Positions 53,011-63,658 of a DNA stretch of 64,000 nucleotides are shown piece after piece. The position numbers were made by a program, and so were the translations under genes. The DNA is from Bacteroidales bacterium (GTDB lineage: Bacteria; Bacteroidota; Bacteroidia; Bacteroidales; P3). The notes below the pieces were generated by a model that saw nothing but the letters and a program-made list of their open reading frames with translations, ran no database searches and was not told the origin of the DNA. Positions within the stretch are counted from its first letter, which is position 1, and each line of letters starts with the position of its first letter. Where the stretch lies: assembly GCA_017439185.1 (NCBI GenBank), contig JAFRTM010000012.1, forward strand, positions 186,001 through 250,000, given 5' to 3'.

Positions 53011-53646
53011 TTATTCTATTATTAGGTCGTCGAGGACGACTTTGGGGACGTAGTGTATGCCGTCGCGGCGGTAGTATTTGTGGTCGTCGTCCTGACGGAT
53101 GTCGACGAGTTGGATGTTTTCGATGCCTTTGCCTACGGCGAGAACGGCGATGGGAGTGGAAGAGATATTGAGCGCGAGACGTAGGGATTCGCGGTTGAAG
53201 GCGCCGATGATGAGTCCGTTGAGGCCCATCTCCGTGGCGCGGAGGAGCATGGTTTGGAGGACGATGCCGAGATCCATGTTGACGAGTTTGCTTTCGGGCT
53301 TGTCGCAGCAGACGACGATGAAGGCTTCGGGCTGGGTGTCCGGGAGGGGGAGGTGGAGTTCGGGGAGAGCGGCTCCGAGTTTTATTTCTTTGAGGACGAG
53401 GGGAGCCTCTTCGTGGGTGACGAGGCGGTAGCGGAGGACCTGCTGGTTGCATGCCGAGGGGGTATAGCGAGTCATGCGGACGAGTTCGCGGAGAGTTTCG
53501 CGAGGGACTTTGTAGGCGGTGTTATAGCCCCGGCAGCTGCGGTTGCGTTTGAGGAGCTGCTCGACGGTGACGCCAACACGTTTGACTTTGGGTTGCTGGG
53601 AGCCGAGAGTCTGCTCGTAGCGTTTTTCGAGGTAGTTGTCTGCCAT
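53011..53646 (-). CDS. Nitroreductase family protein
   Basis: 211 residues from the ATG at 53646. An upstream in-frame ATG would add 26 residues without family similarity. FMN-dependent oxidoreductase fold: RNRSCRGYNTAYKVPRETLRELV at the N-terminus (the RRS-R-Y-like phosphate-binding part), TPSACNQQVLRY, and NMDLGIVLQTMLLRATEMGLNGLIIGAF with the family's dimer-core helix. The substrate is unknown. It converges with btuG. It lacks features that would make me call it the benzimidazole synthase BluB, although it neighbours a B12 locus. Confidence 0.85.
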   Translation of the reverse strand: MADNYLEKRYEQTLGSQQPKVKRVGVTVEQLLKRNRSCRGYNTAYKVPRETLRELVRMTRYTPSACNQQVLRYRLVTHEEAPLVLKEIKLGAALPELHLPLPDTQPEAFIVVCCDKPESKLVNMDLGIVLQTMLLRATEMGLNGLIIGAFNRESLRLALNISSTPIAVLAVGKGIENIQLVDIRQDDDHKYYRRDGIHYVPKVVLDDLIIE

Positions 53647-53730
53647 AGTGGTAAAAATTGATGAGACAAAAGGAAAACGCAAGGAGAGAAATTTTATTTT
53701 GCGGGAGAGGGAAAACGGGGGCAAAATGAA

Positions 53731-53762
53731 AAGTTATCAACAGGGTGTTTTGTTGATAACTT
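53731..53762. promoter_or_regulatory. 12-bp perfect inverted repeat upstream of the nitroreductase gene
   Basis: AAGTTATCAACA, 8 bases, TGTTGATAACTT. Each arm contains TTATCAACA, one base off the DnaA-box consensus. There is no T-run on the plus strand and only a weak one on the minus. It may be an operator. It lies 85 bases upstream of the nitroreductase start. Confidence 0.4.
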
Positions 53763-53768
53763 GGAGGT

Positions 53769-53796
53769 CAGTTGTCAGTGGTCGGTGGTCGGTTTT
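53769..53796 (+). repeat. Heptamer tract followed by CGGTTTTTT
   Basis: CAGTTGT-CAGTGGT-CGGTGGT-CGGTTTT. The same tract-then-T-run order is seen on the reverse strand at 4088-4050. Confidence 0.7.
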
Positions 53797-53921
53797 TTGG
53801 AGGTGGCGGGAGAGGAATTCGGAGAGTCGGAAGCGGGGTGAAGAAGAGAGAGTCGGTATAAGCTAAATTCAGGGTAAATTTAGGACTTTTGAAAAGTATA
53901 GTATTGATAATCAGTGGTATT

Positions 53922-54075
53922 CTGATGGTGTTACGGAAATTGAAATTTTTGAGGAGGAGGGGTATATTGTGGCTTTTGTTAAATTGCTGGTAACTAGGAC
54001 TCAAGTAGGTATCAACTCTATGGTAAGTCTATGGTTAAGTCAGTGGTCAGTGACCAGTGGCCGGTGGTCAGTGTG
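53922..54075 (+). repeat. Dispersed repeat copy B with heptamer tract, upstream of recJ
   Basis: 53922-54038 aligns with copies A and C (core GGTATCAACTCTATGG at 54008-54023). It is followed by CAGTGGT-CAGTGAC-CAGTGGC-CGGTGGT-CAGTGTG at 54041-54075. The rest of the 623-base gap between the nitroreductase gene and recJ (54076-54226) is G-rich, then holds a short direct repeat of GTTGAAAACTTTTT (54171 and 54193); I see no gene. Confidence 0.72.
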
Positions 54076-54226
54076 AGATGGGGAGAATTTGGGGATTTTA
54101 GTGTAAGAGGGATCAGTGGATTTGGGTTATGGGCTGGGGGTGTTCTGGGGGCGAAATGATAGGGTGGTTGTTGAAAACTTTTTCGGGGCAGGTTGAAAAC
54201 TTTTTGAAAAAAATATGGAGAAAAAG

Positions 54227-54256
54227 TTGCTATTATAAAAATTATTCGTATTTTTA
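54227..54256 (+). promoter_or_regulatory. Promoter-like pair for recJ
   Basis: TTG 54227-54229, 19 bases, TATTTTTA 54249-54256: a one-base deviation from TAnnTTTG. dnaE has the similar box TAATTTTA (24106) followed by the same CACC. Confidence 0.5.
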
Positions 54257-54269
54257 CACCCAAGAAAAA

Positions 54270-56117
54270 ATGAAGGAAAAACGTTGGAAAATAAGGAAAG
54301 ACTATGAAATAGAGGACGTTGAACAACTTGCAAAAGAACTGGGAGTGACCAAAATTGTTGCTACGTTGCTTGTAGAGCGTGGCATAAAGACGTTTGACGA
54401 GGCGAAGCGTTTCTTCCGTCCTGTATTGGAGCATCTGCATGACCCGTTTGAGATGAAGGACATGCGGAAGGCTATAGACAGGATACAGTTGGCGGTGAAA
54501 CGGGGAGAGAGGATAATGGTGTATGGGGATTATGACGTGGACGGCACGAGCGCGGTGGCACTGGTTTACGGTTTTTTGCACACGTTGACGACGAATCTCG
54601 ATTTCTATGTCCCGGACCGTGACACGGAAGGTTACGGCGTATCGTACAAAGGAATTGATTATGCCCGAGAGACGGGAGTGAAACTGATGATAGCGCTGGA
54701 CTGCGGCATCAAGGCTGTGGACCAGGTGGACTATGCGGCGCAATACGGCATAGACTTTATCATCGGGGACCATCACCTGCCGGGCGAGGAACTGCCGAGG
54801 GCGCTGGCCGTGCTGGACCCGAAGAGGGAAGACTGCCCGTATCCGTACAAGGAGTTAAGTGGCTGTGGTATAGGCTTTAAGATTGTGGAAGCCTATATGG
54901 AGGACAAGATGGGGGTGAGGCTGTGCGACGAGGTGGAAGGGATGCCCGAGTGGAAGGTGAAGAAGCACAACGAGCTGAAGTTGAACCTGCTGAGGTACTT
55001 GGACCTGGTGGTGGTGAGCATCGCGAGCGACATAGTGCCGATGACGGGAGAGAACAGGGTGCTGGCGTTTTACGGACTGAGGGTCATCAACACGAGTCCG
55101 CGAGCGGGGCTGGAGGCTATACTGAGCTACGGCCATATAGCGCCGCGCACCGCGCAGGAGAAGAGCGAGGACCAGAAGAAGGGCTATTTCAGCAAAGAGC
55201 TTACCATCAGCGACCTGATATTCCTGGTAGGGCCGAGAATCAATGCGGCAGGGCGGCTGCACAGCGCTTTTGACGCCGTGAGGCTGTTCCTGGAGGAAGA
55301 CAAAGAGAGGGCCAAGATGCTGGCCAACGACATAAACCAGTATAACTCAGACAGGAAAGAGCTGGACTCGACTGCCACGATGGCGGCGATACAGATGATA
55401 GAGAGTGACGAGCGGCTGAAGAGTAGGAACTCGATAGTGCTGTTCGACGAGACATGGCACAAAGGAGTGGTGGGCATAGTGGCGAGCCGCCTGATGGAAG
55501 AATACTACAAGCCGACGATAATATTCACGAAGTCCACGGACGACATGTATGTGGGGTCGGCGAGGAGCGTGAAAGAGTTTGACGTGCATGCCGCGTTGGA
55601 GCGGTGCAGCGACCTGCTGGAACACTTCGGCGGGCACAAATGTGCGGCGGGAGTGAGTCTGAAGCCGGAGAACTTCGAGAAGTTCAAAGAGAGGTTCGAA
55701 GCCGAGGTGGCTGCCGGCCTGCAGGAAGAAGAGATGGTGCCGGAGATAGAGATAGACGGCGAGATAGACTTTGTGGAAGATATCACGCCGCGGTTTATGA
55801 GGATACTGAAGCAGTTCTCGCCGTTCGGCCCCGAGAACTCGGTGCCGGTGTTTATGACGAGAAACCTGGTAGATACCGGCTATCCGAGGATAGTGGGGTC
55901 GAAGGGAGTGAAGCACCTGAAGTTTGCGCCAATCATGCTGGAGAAGGCGTCGCGGCCCTATCCGGCCATAGGGTTCCAACTGGGCGACTACTACGAGAAG
56001 GTGAAAGCCGGCGAGCATTTCGACCTGTGCTTCCAGCTGGAAGAGAACTACTGGAACGGCAAGACCGAGGTGCAGCTGAACGTGAAAGACATACATTTCA
56101 GGGGCTCGGAATATTGA
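54270..56117 (+). CDS. recJ: Single-stranded-DNA-specific exonuclease RecJ
   Basis: 615 residues from ATG 54270 (MKEKRWKIRKDYEIEDV). An upstream in-frame ATG would run through the promoter. 5'-3' ssDNA exonuclease in recombination and mismatch repair. Motif DYDVDGTS lies at about 86-94, D167-H168-H169 is the DHH core, and the DHHA1 domain shows GARINAAGRL (here GPRINAAGRL), GIVASRLMEEYYKPTIIF, SARSV and GGHKCAAG. A C-terminal OB-like domain follows. It heads a run with ettA (43 bases on) and a small secreted protein gene. Confidence 0.96.
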   Translation: MKEKRWKIRKDYEIEDVEQLAKELGVTKIVATLLVERGIKTFDEAKRFFRPVLEHLHDPFEMKDMRKAIDRIQLAVKRGERIMVYGDYDVDGTSAVALVYGFLHTLTTNLDFYVPDRDTEGYGVSYKGIDYARETGVKLMIALDCGIKAVDQVDYAAQYGIDFIIGDHHLPGEELPRALAVLDPKREDCPYPYKELSGCGIGFKIVEAYMEDKMGVRLCDEVEGMPEWKVKKHNELKLNLLRYLDLVVVSIASDIVPMTGENRVLAFYGLRVINTSPRAGLEAILSYGHIAPRTAQEKSEDQKKGYFSKELTISDLIFLVGPRINAAGRLHSAFDAVRLFLEEDKERAKMLANDINQYNSDRKELDSTATMAAIQMIESDERLKSRNSIVLFDETWHKGVVGIVASRLMEEYYKPTIIFTKSTDDMYVGSARSVKEFDVHAALERCSDLLEHFGGHKCAAGVSLKPENFEKFKERFEAEVAAGLQEEEMVPEIEIDGEIDFVEDITPRFMRILKQFSPFGPENSVPVFMTRNLVDTGYPRIVGSKGVKHLKFAPIMLEKASRPYPAIGFQLGDYYEKVKAGEHFDLCFQLEENYWNGKTEVQLNVKDIHFRGSEY

Positions 56118-56160
56118 AGAAGAGTCCGATGGGCTCACGATTGAAACAAAAAGATAGAAT

Positions 56161-57828
<1,668 letters not shown>

Positions 57829-57837
57829 ATTAGGACA

Positions 57838-58533
57838 ATGCAAAAAATAACGATATTGGCGGCATTGCTGATGCCGATGCTGGTGCTGGCGCAGATACAG
57901 CCGACGAGAGCCAGCTATAACCTGAAAGGGGCAGTGAAGCATATCACGGCGGTGCAGAAGTACGACGGGATAAAAGATATGAATTTCCAGGAGGAATATA
58001 TCTTCGAGCAAGACGGGCGGCAGAGCCAATATGTGAGAAAAGGATTCGGCGGGCGAGTGGTGACGGAATATCCCCAACCCGTGAGCGGCGACAGTATAAG
58101 GGTGCCGAGTTACGATCACGACGGCGACCTGGTGAAAGTGCTGGTATATACGAAAGACAGCGTGTTGAGGCAGTCGATACACAATATATACAGCAAGCCC
58201 GGCAAATTGGAGGTTACGATAACCTACAACTATGCGCCGCAAGGGATGATAGTGACCAAGCGATTGTCATACTACAACGACAAGAGGCAGTGCCGTATGG
58301 TGCAGGTGTTGACTCCCGAAGAGACAATAATACTGGAGCAGACCTTCAACTACGACAATCACGGAAACCTGACCAAGAAGAAGCAGACCTCGTACGACGT
58401 GGATGGTACGGCGAGCAAAAGTGTGGAGAAGAGAAAATACAAATACGACGACCACGGCAACTGGGTGGAGCAGAAATACTATATGAGCGGCCGCATGTGC
58501 TACACCACCCTCCGCAAGGTGGAATATTGGTAG
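57838..58533 (+). CDS. Secreted protein with YD/RHS-like strand repeats
   Basis: 231 residues. Signal peptide MQKITILAALLMPMLVLA. The body is a succession of beta strands, each with an aromatic-Asp-x-x-Gly-Asn turn: YNYAPQGM, FNYDNHGNLTKK, YKYDDHGNWVEQKYY. This is the short-repeat pattern seen in many small Bacteroidota secreted proteins related to YD/RHS or MORN-like repeats. No sorting domain or lipobox. Function is unknown. It begins 9 bases after ettA, so it is probably co-transcribed. Confidence 0.75.
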   Translation: MQKITILAALLMPMLVLAQIQPTRASYNLKGAVKHITAVQKYDGIKDMNFQEEYIFEQDGRQSQYVRKGFGGRVVTEYPQPVSGDSIRVPSYDHDGDLVKVLVYTKDSVLRQSIHNIYSKPGKLEVTITYNYAPQGMIVTKRLSYYNDKRQCRMVQVLTPEETIILEQTFNYDNHGNLTKKKQTSYDVDGTASKSVEKRKYKYDDHGNWVEQKYYMSGRMCYTTLRKVEYW

Positions 58534-58690
58534 GAAAAAGCAGAGAGGAGCGACAAGTTTATAGGAGAAGTATCGGAGAGACGAGGAGAGCAGGACGAAT
58601 ACCGATGAGTCTGCATATATATATTATAAGGAATAATATATAATAAGTAAAAAAAATAGGCGTATGTCATAAAATGGCACCCGTGGTGCT

Positions 58691-58698
58691 TATCTTTG
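58691..58698 (+). promoter_or_regulatory. -7 element for sbcDC
   Basis: TATCTTTG; the -33 region is weak. The expected RNA start is about 40 bases before the sbcD ATG. The 158 bases before it are AT-rich and otherwise featureless. Confidence 0.6.
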
Positions 58699-58746
58699 CA
58701 AACGTAAACGACAAGAAAAAATATAGAGAAAAAATAATATATACCT

Positions 58747-60024
58747 ATGAGAATATTACACACGGCGGATTTGCATTTGGGGCAAGTCATCTACCAAAGT
58801 TATGTTAGGCAGGACGAGCACGAAGCGTTTTTTAGGCAACTGAGAAAATGGTGTGAGGAGTATAGGCCCGATGTGTTGGTGGTGAGTGGCGACGTGTTCG
58901 ATATGGCGCAGCCGGGGGCAGACGTGAAGAAGTATTTCAACCAGAAGATGGCCGAACTGATAGCCACGTGCAAAGGGATGAAAATAGTGGTGACGGCAGG
59001 CAACCACGACTCGGCGTCGCGGTTGGAGGCCGACAGTGTGGTGTGGAATATGGCAGGGCTCACGATGGTGGGACATGCGCCGACTACCGATGTGGACGAA
59101 TTGCCCGACGGTTGGCAGGAGAGATTCATCGTAGAGGTGGAAAGGAAAGGATACGTGGTGGCTATGCCGTTTATGTCCAACAACCGGCGTGATGCGATAC
59201 AGAGTGTGCTCGACAAGGTGGTCGAGCGCAACGAGGAGGGATTGCCAGTGGTGATGATGGGGCATGTGGCCGTGAGTGGAGGAGACTTCAGCGGACACGG
59301 AGAGATTGGTATGATAAAGACACAAGGACTCGACGAAATGGGGAGCGGCTATGACTATCTGGCGTTGGGGCATATTCACCGGCCACAGACATTAGGCCAT
59401 GATATTGCAGACGAGAAAGGAGACGGAGAATCGCAGTATCAGGGGCCGGTGGCACGATACAGCGGGAGCGCGCTGCATGTGAGCTGCGACGAGAAATATC
59501 CTCATACGGTGAGTCTGGTGGACATAGAACGGCACGGAGGCGAGGTGAAAGTGAAAAGGCTGAGGATAGAGGAGCTGAGGCATTTCTACGAGTTGCCCCC
59601 GACGGGAGAGGCGGCCATAAAAGACAGGAAAGAGCTGGAAGAGACGGTAAACAGATTCTGCGAAACCCACGAGAGAGGATATATAAGACTGAGGATTGAT
59701 CATGGAGCGCCGTTGGGAGAGAACTATGTCAACTGGATATACGACACGCTGAAAGAGAGAACCGCTGACGAGGTGCGCTATAACCCGCAGGTGATATGGG
59801 AGAACGAGCCACAGGAGACGGCAGAGAAAGAGCGGCCCAGACTGGAGCTGGCGGAGATACAGGGGATGATAAGTCCGTGGGGTTTTATAGAGAAGACCAT
59901 CGACGACTACGAAGAGTTTACGCTGGAAGAGTTGAAAGCAGACTTCCAAGAGATAGCAGAAGCAATCAGGAAAGTCGGCGAGAAAGAACCCGAGGAGGAT
60001 AAGAGGGCGGGCAAAAGCGAGTAG
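58747..60024 (+). CDS. sbcD: Exonuclease subunit SbcD
   Basis: 425 residues. Mre11-like nuclease subunit of SbcCD, which opens hairpins and trims blocked double-strand ends. The phosphoesterase motifs are all present: D8-L-H10 (HTADLHLG), GDVFD at 48-52, GNHD at 85-88, GHVAVSGG near 172 and GHIHRP near 210. The C-terminal capping region is followed by an acidic/basic tail (EKEPEEDKRAGKSE). It precedes sbcC by 69 bases. Confidence 0.96.
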   Translation: MRILHTADLHLGQVIYQSYVRQDEHEAFFRQLRKWCEEYRPDVLVVSGDVFDMAQPGADVKKYFNQKMAELIATCKGMKIVVTAGNHDSASRLEADSVVWNMAGLTMVGHAPTTDVDELPDGWQERFIVEVERKGYVVAMPFMSNNRRDAIQSVLDKVVERNEEGLPVVMMGHVAVSGGDFSGHGEIGMIKTQGLDEMGSGYDYLALGHIHRPQTLGHDIADEKGDGESQYQGPVARYSGSALHVSCDEKYPHTVSLVDIERHGGEVKVKRLRIEELRHFYELPPTGEAAIKDRKELEETVNRFCETHERGYIRLRIDHGAPLGENYVNWIYDTLKERTADEVRYNPQVIWENEPQETAEKERPRLELAEIQGMISPWGFIEKTIDDYEEFTLEELKADFQEIAEAIRKVGEKEPEEDKRAGKSE

Positions 60025-60093
60025 GTGCAGGTAGCACACACCTTGCACACAAGTTCGACATTGGTTAAGGTTAATATAACGTAAAAATAAGAT

Positions 60094-63000
60094 ATGAAAA
60101 TAAAGGAATTACATATAAGAAATATAGCTTCGATAGTGAGTTTCGACATAGACTTCGAGAAAGAGTCAGGGTTGTTGGACCCCGACACGGGGAAGCCGGC
60201 GCAGAAGTTCCTGATATACGGTCCTACCGGCAGTGGCAAGTCGATGCTGCTCGATGCTATATCTCTGGCCTTGTTCGGGAAGACTCCACGCCTGAAAGAC
60301 GTGAAAGATCAAAAAGAGAACAAGTACAAATCCAACGGTGTAGAGCTTAATGTAAATTCCATAACGCAGTATAGGCGTATCGGGATAGGCGACAAAGAAG
60401 AGAGCTACAGCGAAGTGGTGTTTGACGACAACGACGGAGTGGAGTGCCGCGCTAGGATAGAATTTACCACCTCCCGAAGCAGAGGTTCCGACAGTGCGAC
60501 CGAATATAAAAAGAAAAGAAAAGCGAAGATAGGGAGCAGTGATTGGGTTGGAACTGAAGTTGATGCCGTCTTGCTGAAACATGTGGGTATGGATTTCGAC
60601 CAATACAGCCGCTTGGCGATGCTGGCACAAGGGGCGTTCAGCCGCCTGCTTGAAGGAAAACGGGAGGAGAGAAGTGCCCTGCTCGAGAAGCTGACCAAAA
60701 CAGAGATCTTTTCTACATACGGCAAGACCATATCAGAAATTTACAATAAATACAAATCAGCATACACCCTGAAAGAAGAAGCTTATAAAAGGGAGCAAGG
60801 GAAGCTGGAAGAGGTGAACGAGGAGGCACTGAAAGCCGAGCTGGAAAGCACAAGAACGGTTCAGACAGAGGCGAAGAAAGAGAAAGAATCGATGGCTGCA
60901 AAAATTGCAGAGATAGAGAAAATCGAGGAGTCTGGGAGAAAGTTGGAGGAGGCGGATAAGAAGTTGAAGGAACTAAACGAAACAAAGGAGAATGTGGATT
61001 ATAAAACCAAAGAGGAGAATCTGAGGGTTTGGGACAGTACCGAGGCAGTGAGGAAAAGTGTGGCAGACAAAGAACAGGCCGAAAAGAGTGTGGCAGAAGC
61101 TGGCGAGCTAAGAAAACAGCAGAAAGGAGAGTTTTTTGTGTTGGCCGCTGACTTGAAGTGGAAAGAGCAGAAGAATCAAGAATTATCCGACGAGGTAAGC
61201 CGGTTAGAGGAATGGGTGGAAGGCAACAAAGATAGGCAGAACCTGTATGAAGGAGCCTCGGCCACCATAGAGAAGATGAAAAATTATGCAAGTCAGGAAT
61301 TGTCCCTGGCGAGCAAGAAAACTGACCAAGAACAGGCTAAAGGAGCAAGCGAAGGGCTGAAGCAGAAAGTGGAGGAAGCCAAGATTGCAAAAGAAGAAGC
61401 TGATAAGAAACAATCAGTTGCGCAGCAGGAAATAGACAATTTGAAGCGGCAATACGACGCGATAGGAGTAGAAAAGTTAGATGAGGAGCGGGGCCGGATA
61501 ACGAAGTCGGCACAGGCCTACGAGAAGCTTGCGAGCGATTATGGTCAGCACAAAAAGAATCTTAAAGAGGTAGATGACTTGGGCAAAGAAATAAAAAAAG
61601 CCGAAGAACTGTTGAGCAAGCAAAAAGAAGAGCAAGCGAAGCGGCAGCAAGACTACGACAAGAGCAAAAAAGCATATGAAGAGGCCAATGCCAAGTTTAC
61701 GACAGCCAATGCCAGTCTCGACGAGACCCTCGAAGAGATAAGAAGCCAGTTGAAAGAAGGTGAAGTCTGCCCGCTATGCGGAAGTAAGGTGGAGAGCCTG
61801 TTGAGCCGCGAGCAGTTTGAGGAGATAGTGAGTCCGCTGAAAGAGGATCGGGAGAGGCTCTGGAAGGATGCTGAGGATAAGATGAAATTGTTAGATGCCG
61901 CAAAAAATGTAGCAGGGAAGACCGAAGGACAACTTGAAGCTCAGCGCATTCAGGAGAGCAAGAAAAAAGAGGAACTGAAACAAGAGAAAGAAGGTTTGAG
62001 AGTGCGATTGGAGAAGGCCGAAATTGCTGAAGGAGAAGATGTGGAAAGTGTCATAGAAAAACGCTGTGCAGAGATAGAGAAACGCAATGGCGAGATTGCC
62101 AAACTAAAACAAGATGCAGCCGACCTGCTAAAGCAGCGCAACGAGAAAGAAAACACCAAGAAACCACTGGACGCTGCGGTGCAGGAGAAGTCCACTGCAT
62201 GGCAGAACGCTGAGAATGAAGAAAAGGGAAACCGCGAGACCATTGAGCGACTGACCAAAGAAATAGCAGAGATAAAAGAAAAACAGGAGAAGGAGAAAAA
62301 AGAGATATCGGCTATCGTAGGCGGAGTGTTCCCCAAGTGGTGGGAAGATATTGCCAACACGATGACGGACCTCAGGCAGCAAGCCGAGGAATATCTGGGT
62401 AAGAAGAAAGAATATGAGAAGAAAAACAGTCGTCTAGAGCAAGCAAAGTCCTTGGTCAACAACATACGCAAGATGTGGGACAAGATAGTTGGTGACAATG
62501 CCGACTGGGGAGCAATAGAAGTGGAAGCCCAGGAGTTGAGGGAAGGAGACGCTGTCACGAGATGGAATGGGTTGACGAGCGCTTGCGGTGCGGCGATATA
62601 TCGGATGTCCTCGGGAAAAAATGAGATAGAAAAAAGCCAGCAAGTCATAGACGAGTGGATGGCTGAGACGGGGAAAGACGAGGAGTATATTAAGCAGTTG
62701 ATTGCTTTGAGAGACAGCATAGACAATATACGCAGAGAGATAAATGAGGTAACCACCGCCATTGCCACCAATATAAGCCTCCGTAACAGGTCCACAGAGG
62801 AGATCAGGCTCTCGCGAGCCAAACTCGGACTGCAAGAGGGTGAGTGTTTGCCCGACAAAGAAGAACTCAAAGAACAATGTGCGGCAGCCGAACAAAGAGA
62901 AAGCGATGCGACAGTGAATATAGGAGCCCTTACAACAAAACTCCAAGCAGTAGCAGATAACCGAGCAGAAGCGGAGAAACTGCACAAAGAAATGCAGGAG

Positions 63001-63525
63001 GCAGAGAAAATCAAGGAACATTGGAAGAAGTTAAATGACATATTCGGAGGCGACCGGTTCCGCAACCTTGTGCAGACCCATATCCTGCGGCCGTTGCTGG
63101 ATAATGCCAACATGTATCTGAAATATATTACCGACCGCTATGAGCTGGTGTGTGACGACAGGAACGAGCAGTTGGGCATTTTCGTGATAGACCACTATAA
63201 CCGAGGCGAGCGGAGCAATTCGCTGCTTTCGGGAGGCGAGAAGTTCATGGTGTCGCTGGCGTTGTCGCTGGCCCTCTCGTCGTTGAACGCACGAGAGCTG
63301 AAAGTCAACATACTGTTTATCGATGAGGGATTTGGTACGCTGAGTCCCGAGTGTCTTACCAGCGTGATGAACACCCTCGACCGTCTGTCCACCATTCCCG
63401 GCCAGACCGACCGTAGAGTAGGCATCATAAGCCACCGCAGCGAGTTGCTCGAATGGGTGCCCAACAAGATAAAGCTGACCACAGAGCGGGGACGGAGCAG
63501 CATAAGCGTGGCCTACGACGACTAG
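60094..63525 (+). CDS. sbcC: Exonuclease subunit SbcC (SMC-like ATPase)
   Basis: 1143 residues. Rad50-like partner of SbcD. N-terminal ATPase half with GPTGSGKS Walker A near residue 47. Long Lys/Glu-rich coiled coils on both sides. The zinc hook is C559-P-L-C562 at the apex. The C-terminal half has LLSGGEKFMVSLALSLAL (signature) and VNILFIDEGFGTL (Walker B). The gene is complete. AAG/GAA-rich codons in the coiled coil lower its GC relative to neighbours. Confidence 0.96.
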   Translation: MKIKELHIRNIASIVSFDIDFEKESGLLDPDTGKPAQKFLIYGPTGSGKSMLLDAISLALFGKTPRLKDVKDQKENKYKSNGVELNVNSITQYRRIGIGDKEESYSEVVFDDNDGVECRARIEFTTSRSRGSDSATEYKKKRKAKIGSSDWVGTEVDAVLLKHVGMDFDQYSRLAMLAQGAFSRLLEGKREERSALLEKLTKTEIFSTYGKTISEIYNKYKSAYTLKEEAYKREQGKLEEVNEEALKAELESTRTVQTEAKKEKESMAAKIAEIEKIEESGRKLEEADKKLKELNETKENVDYKTKEENLRVWDSTEAVRKSVADKEQAEKSVAEAGELRKQQKGEFFVLAADLKWKEQKNQELSDEVSRLEEWVEGNKDRQNLYEGASATIEKMKNYASQELSLASKKTDQEQAKGASEGLKQKVEEAKIAKEEADKKQSVAQQEIDNLKRQYDAIGVEKLDEERGRITKSAQAYEKLASDYGQHKKNLKEVDDLGKEIKKAEELLSKQKEEQAKRQQDYDKSKKAYEEANAKFTTANASLDETLEEIRSQLKEGEVCPLCGSKVESLLSREQFEEIVSPLKEDRERLWKDAEDKMKLLDAAKNVAGKTEGQLEAQRIQESKKKEELKQEKEGLRVRLEKAEIAEGEDVESVIEKRCAEIEKRNGEIAKLKQDAADLLKQRNEKENTKKPLDAAVQEKSTAWQNAENEEKGNRETIERLTKEIAEIKEKQEKEKKEISAIVGGVFPKWWEDIANTMTDLRQQAEEYLGKKKEYEKKNSRLEQAKSLVNNIRKMWDKIVGDNADWGAIEVEAQELREGDAVTRWNGLTSACGAAIYRMSSGKNEIEKSQQVIDEWMAETGKDEEYIKQLIALRDSIDNIRREINEVTTAIATNISLRNRSTEEIRLSRAKLGLQEGECLPDKEELKEQCAAAEQRESDATVNIGALTTKLQAVADNRAEAEKLHKEMQEAEKIKEHWKKLNDIFGGDRFRNLVQTHILRPLLDNANMYLKYITDRYELVCDDRNEQLGIFVIDHYNRGERSNSLLSGGEKFMVSLALSLALSSLNARELKVNILFIDEGFGTLSPECLTSVMNTLDRLSTIPGQTDRRVGIISHRSELLEWVPNKIKLTTERGRSSISVAYDD

Positions 63526-63658
63526 GTATGGGGTTGAGGGTAAAGCTTATTGGAGAAGAAGGCATATAGGAGTTATAGGAAGATAGGGGCTATAGTGGGT
63601 ATGGTGTCCATAGGGAGGTAGTGAGCCTTCGGTACACTGGGGAACAATTTGTGAGGGG

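Noticed and set aside
53011-53646. BluB (B12 lower-ligand synthesis) as part of the cobalamin locus
   Set aside because: The sequence fits the general nitroreductase family, is on the opposite strand, and is not under the riboswitch.
53731-53762. Replication origin suggested by TTATCAACA boxes
   Set aside because: Only two imperfect boxes in a hairpin, with no dnaA, no AT-rich unwinding element and no box cluster. dnaE alone does not mark an origin.
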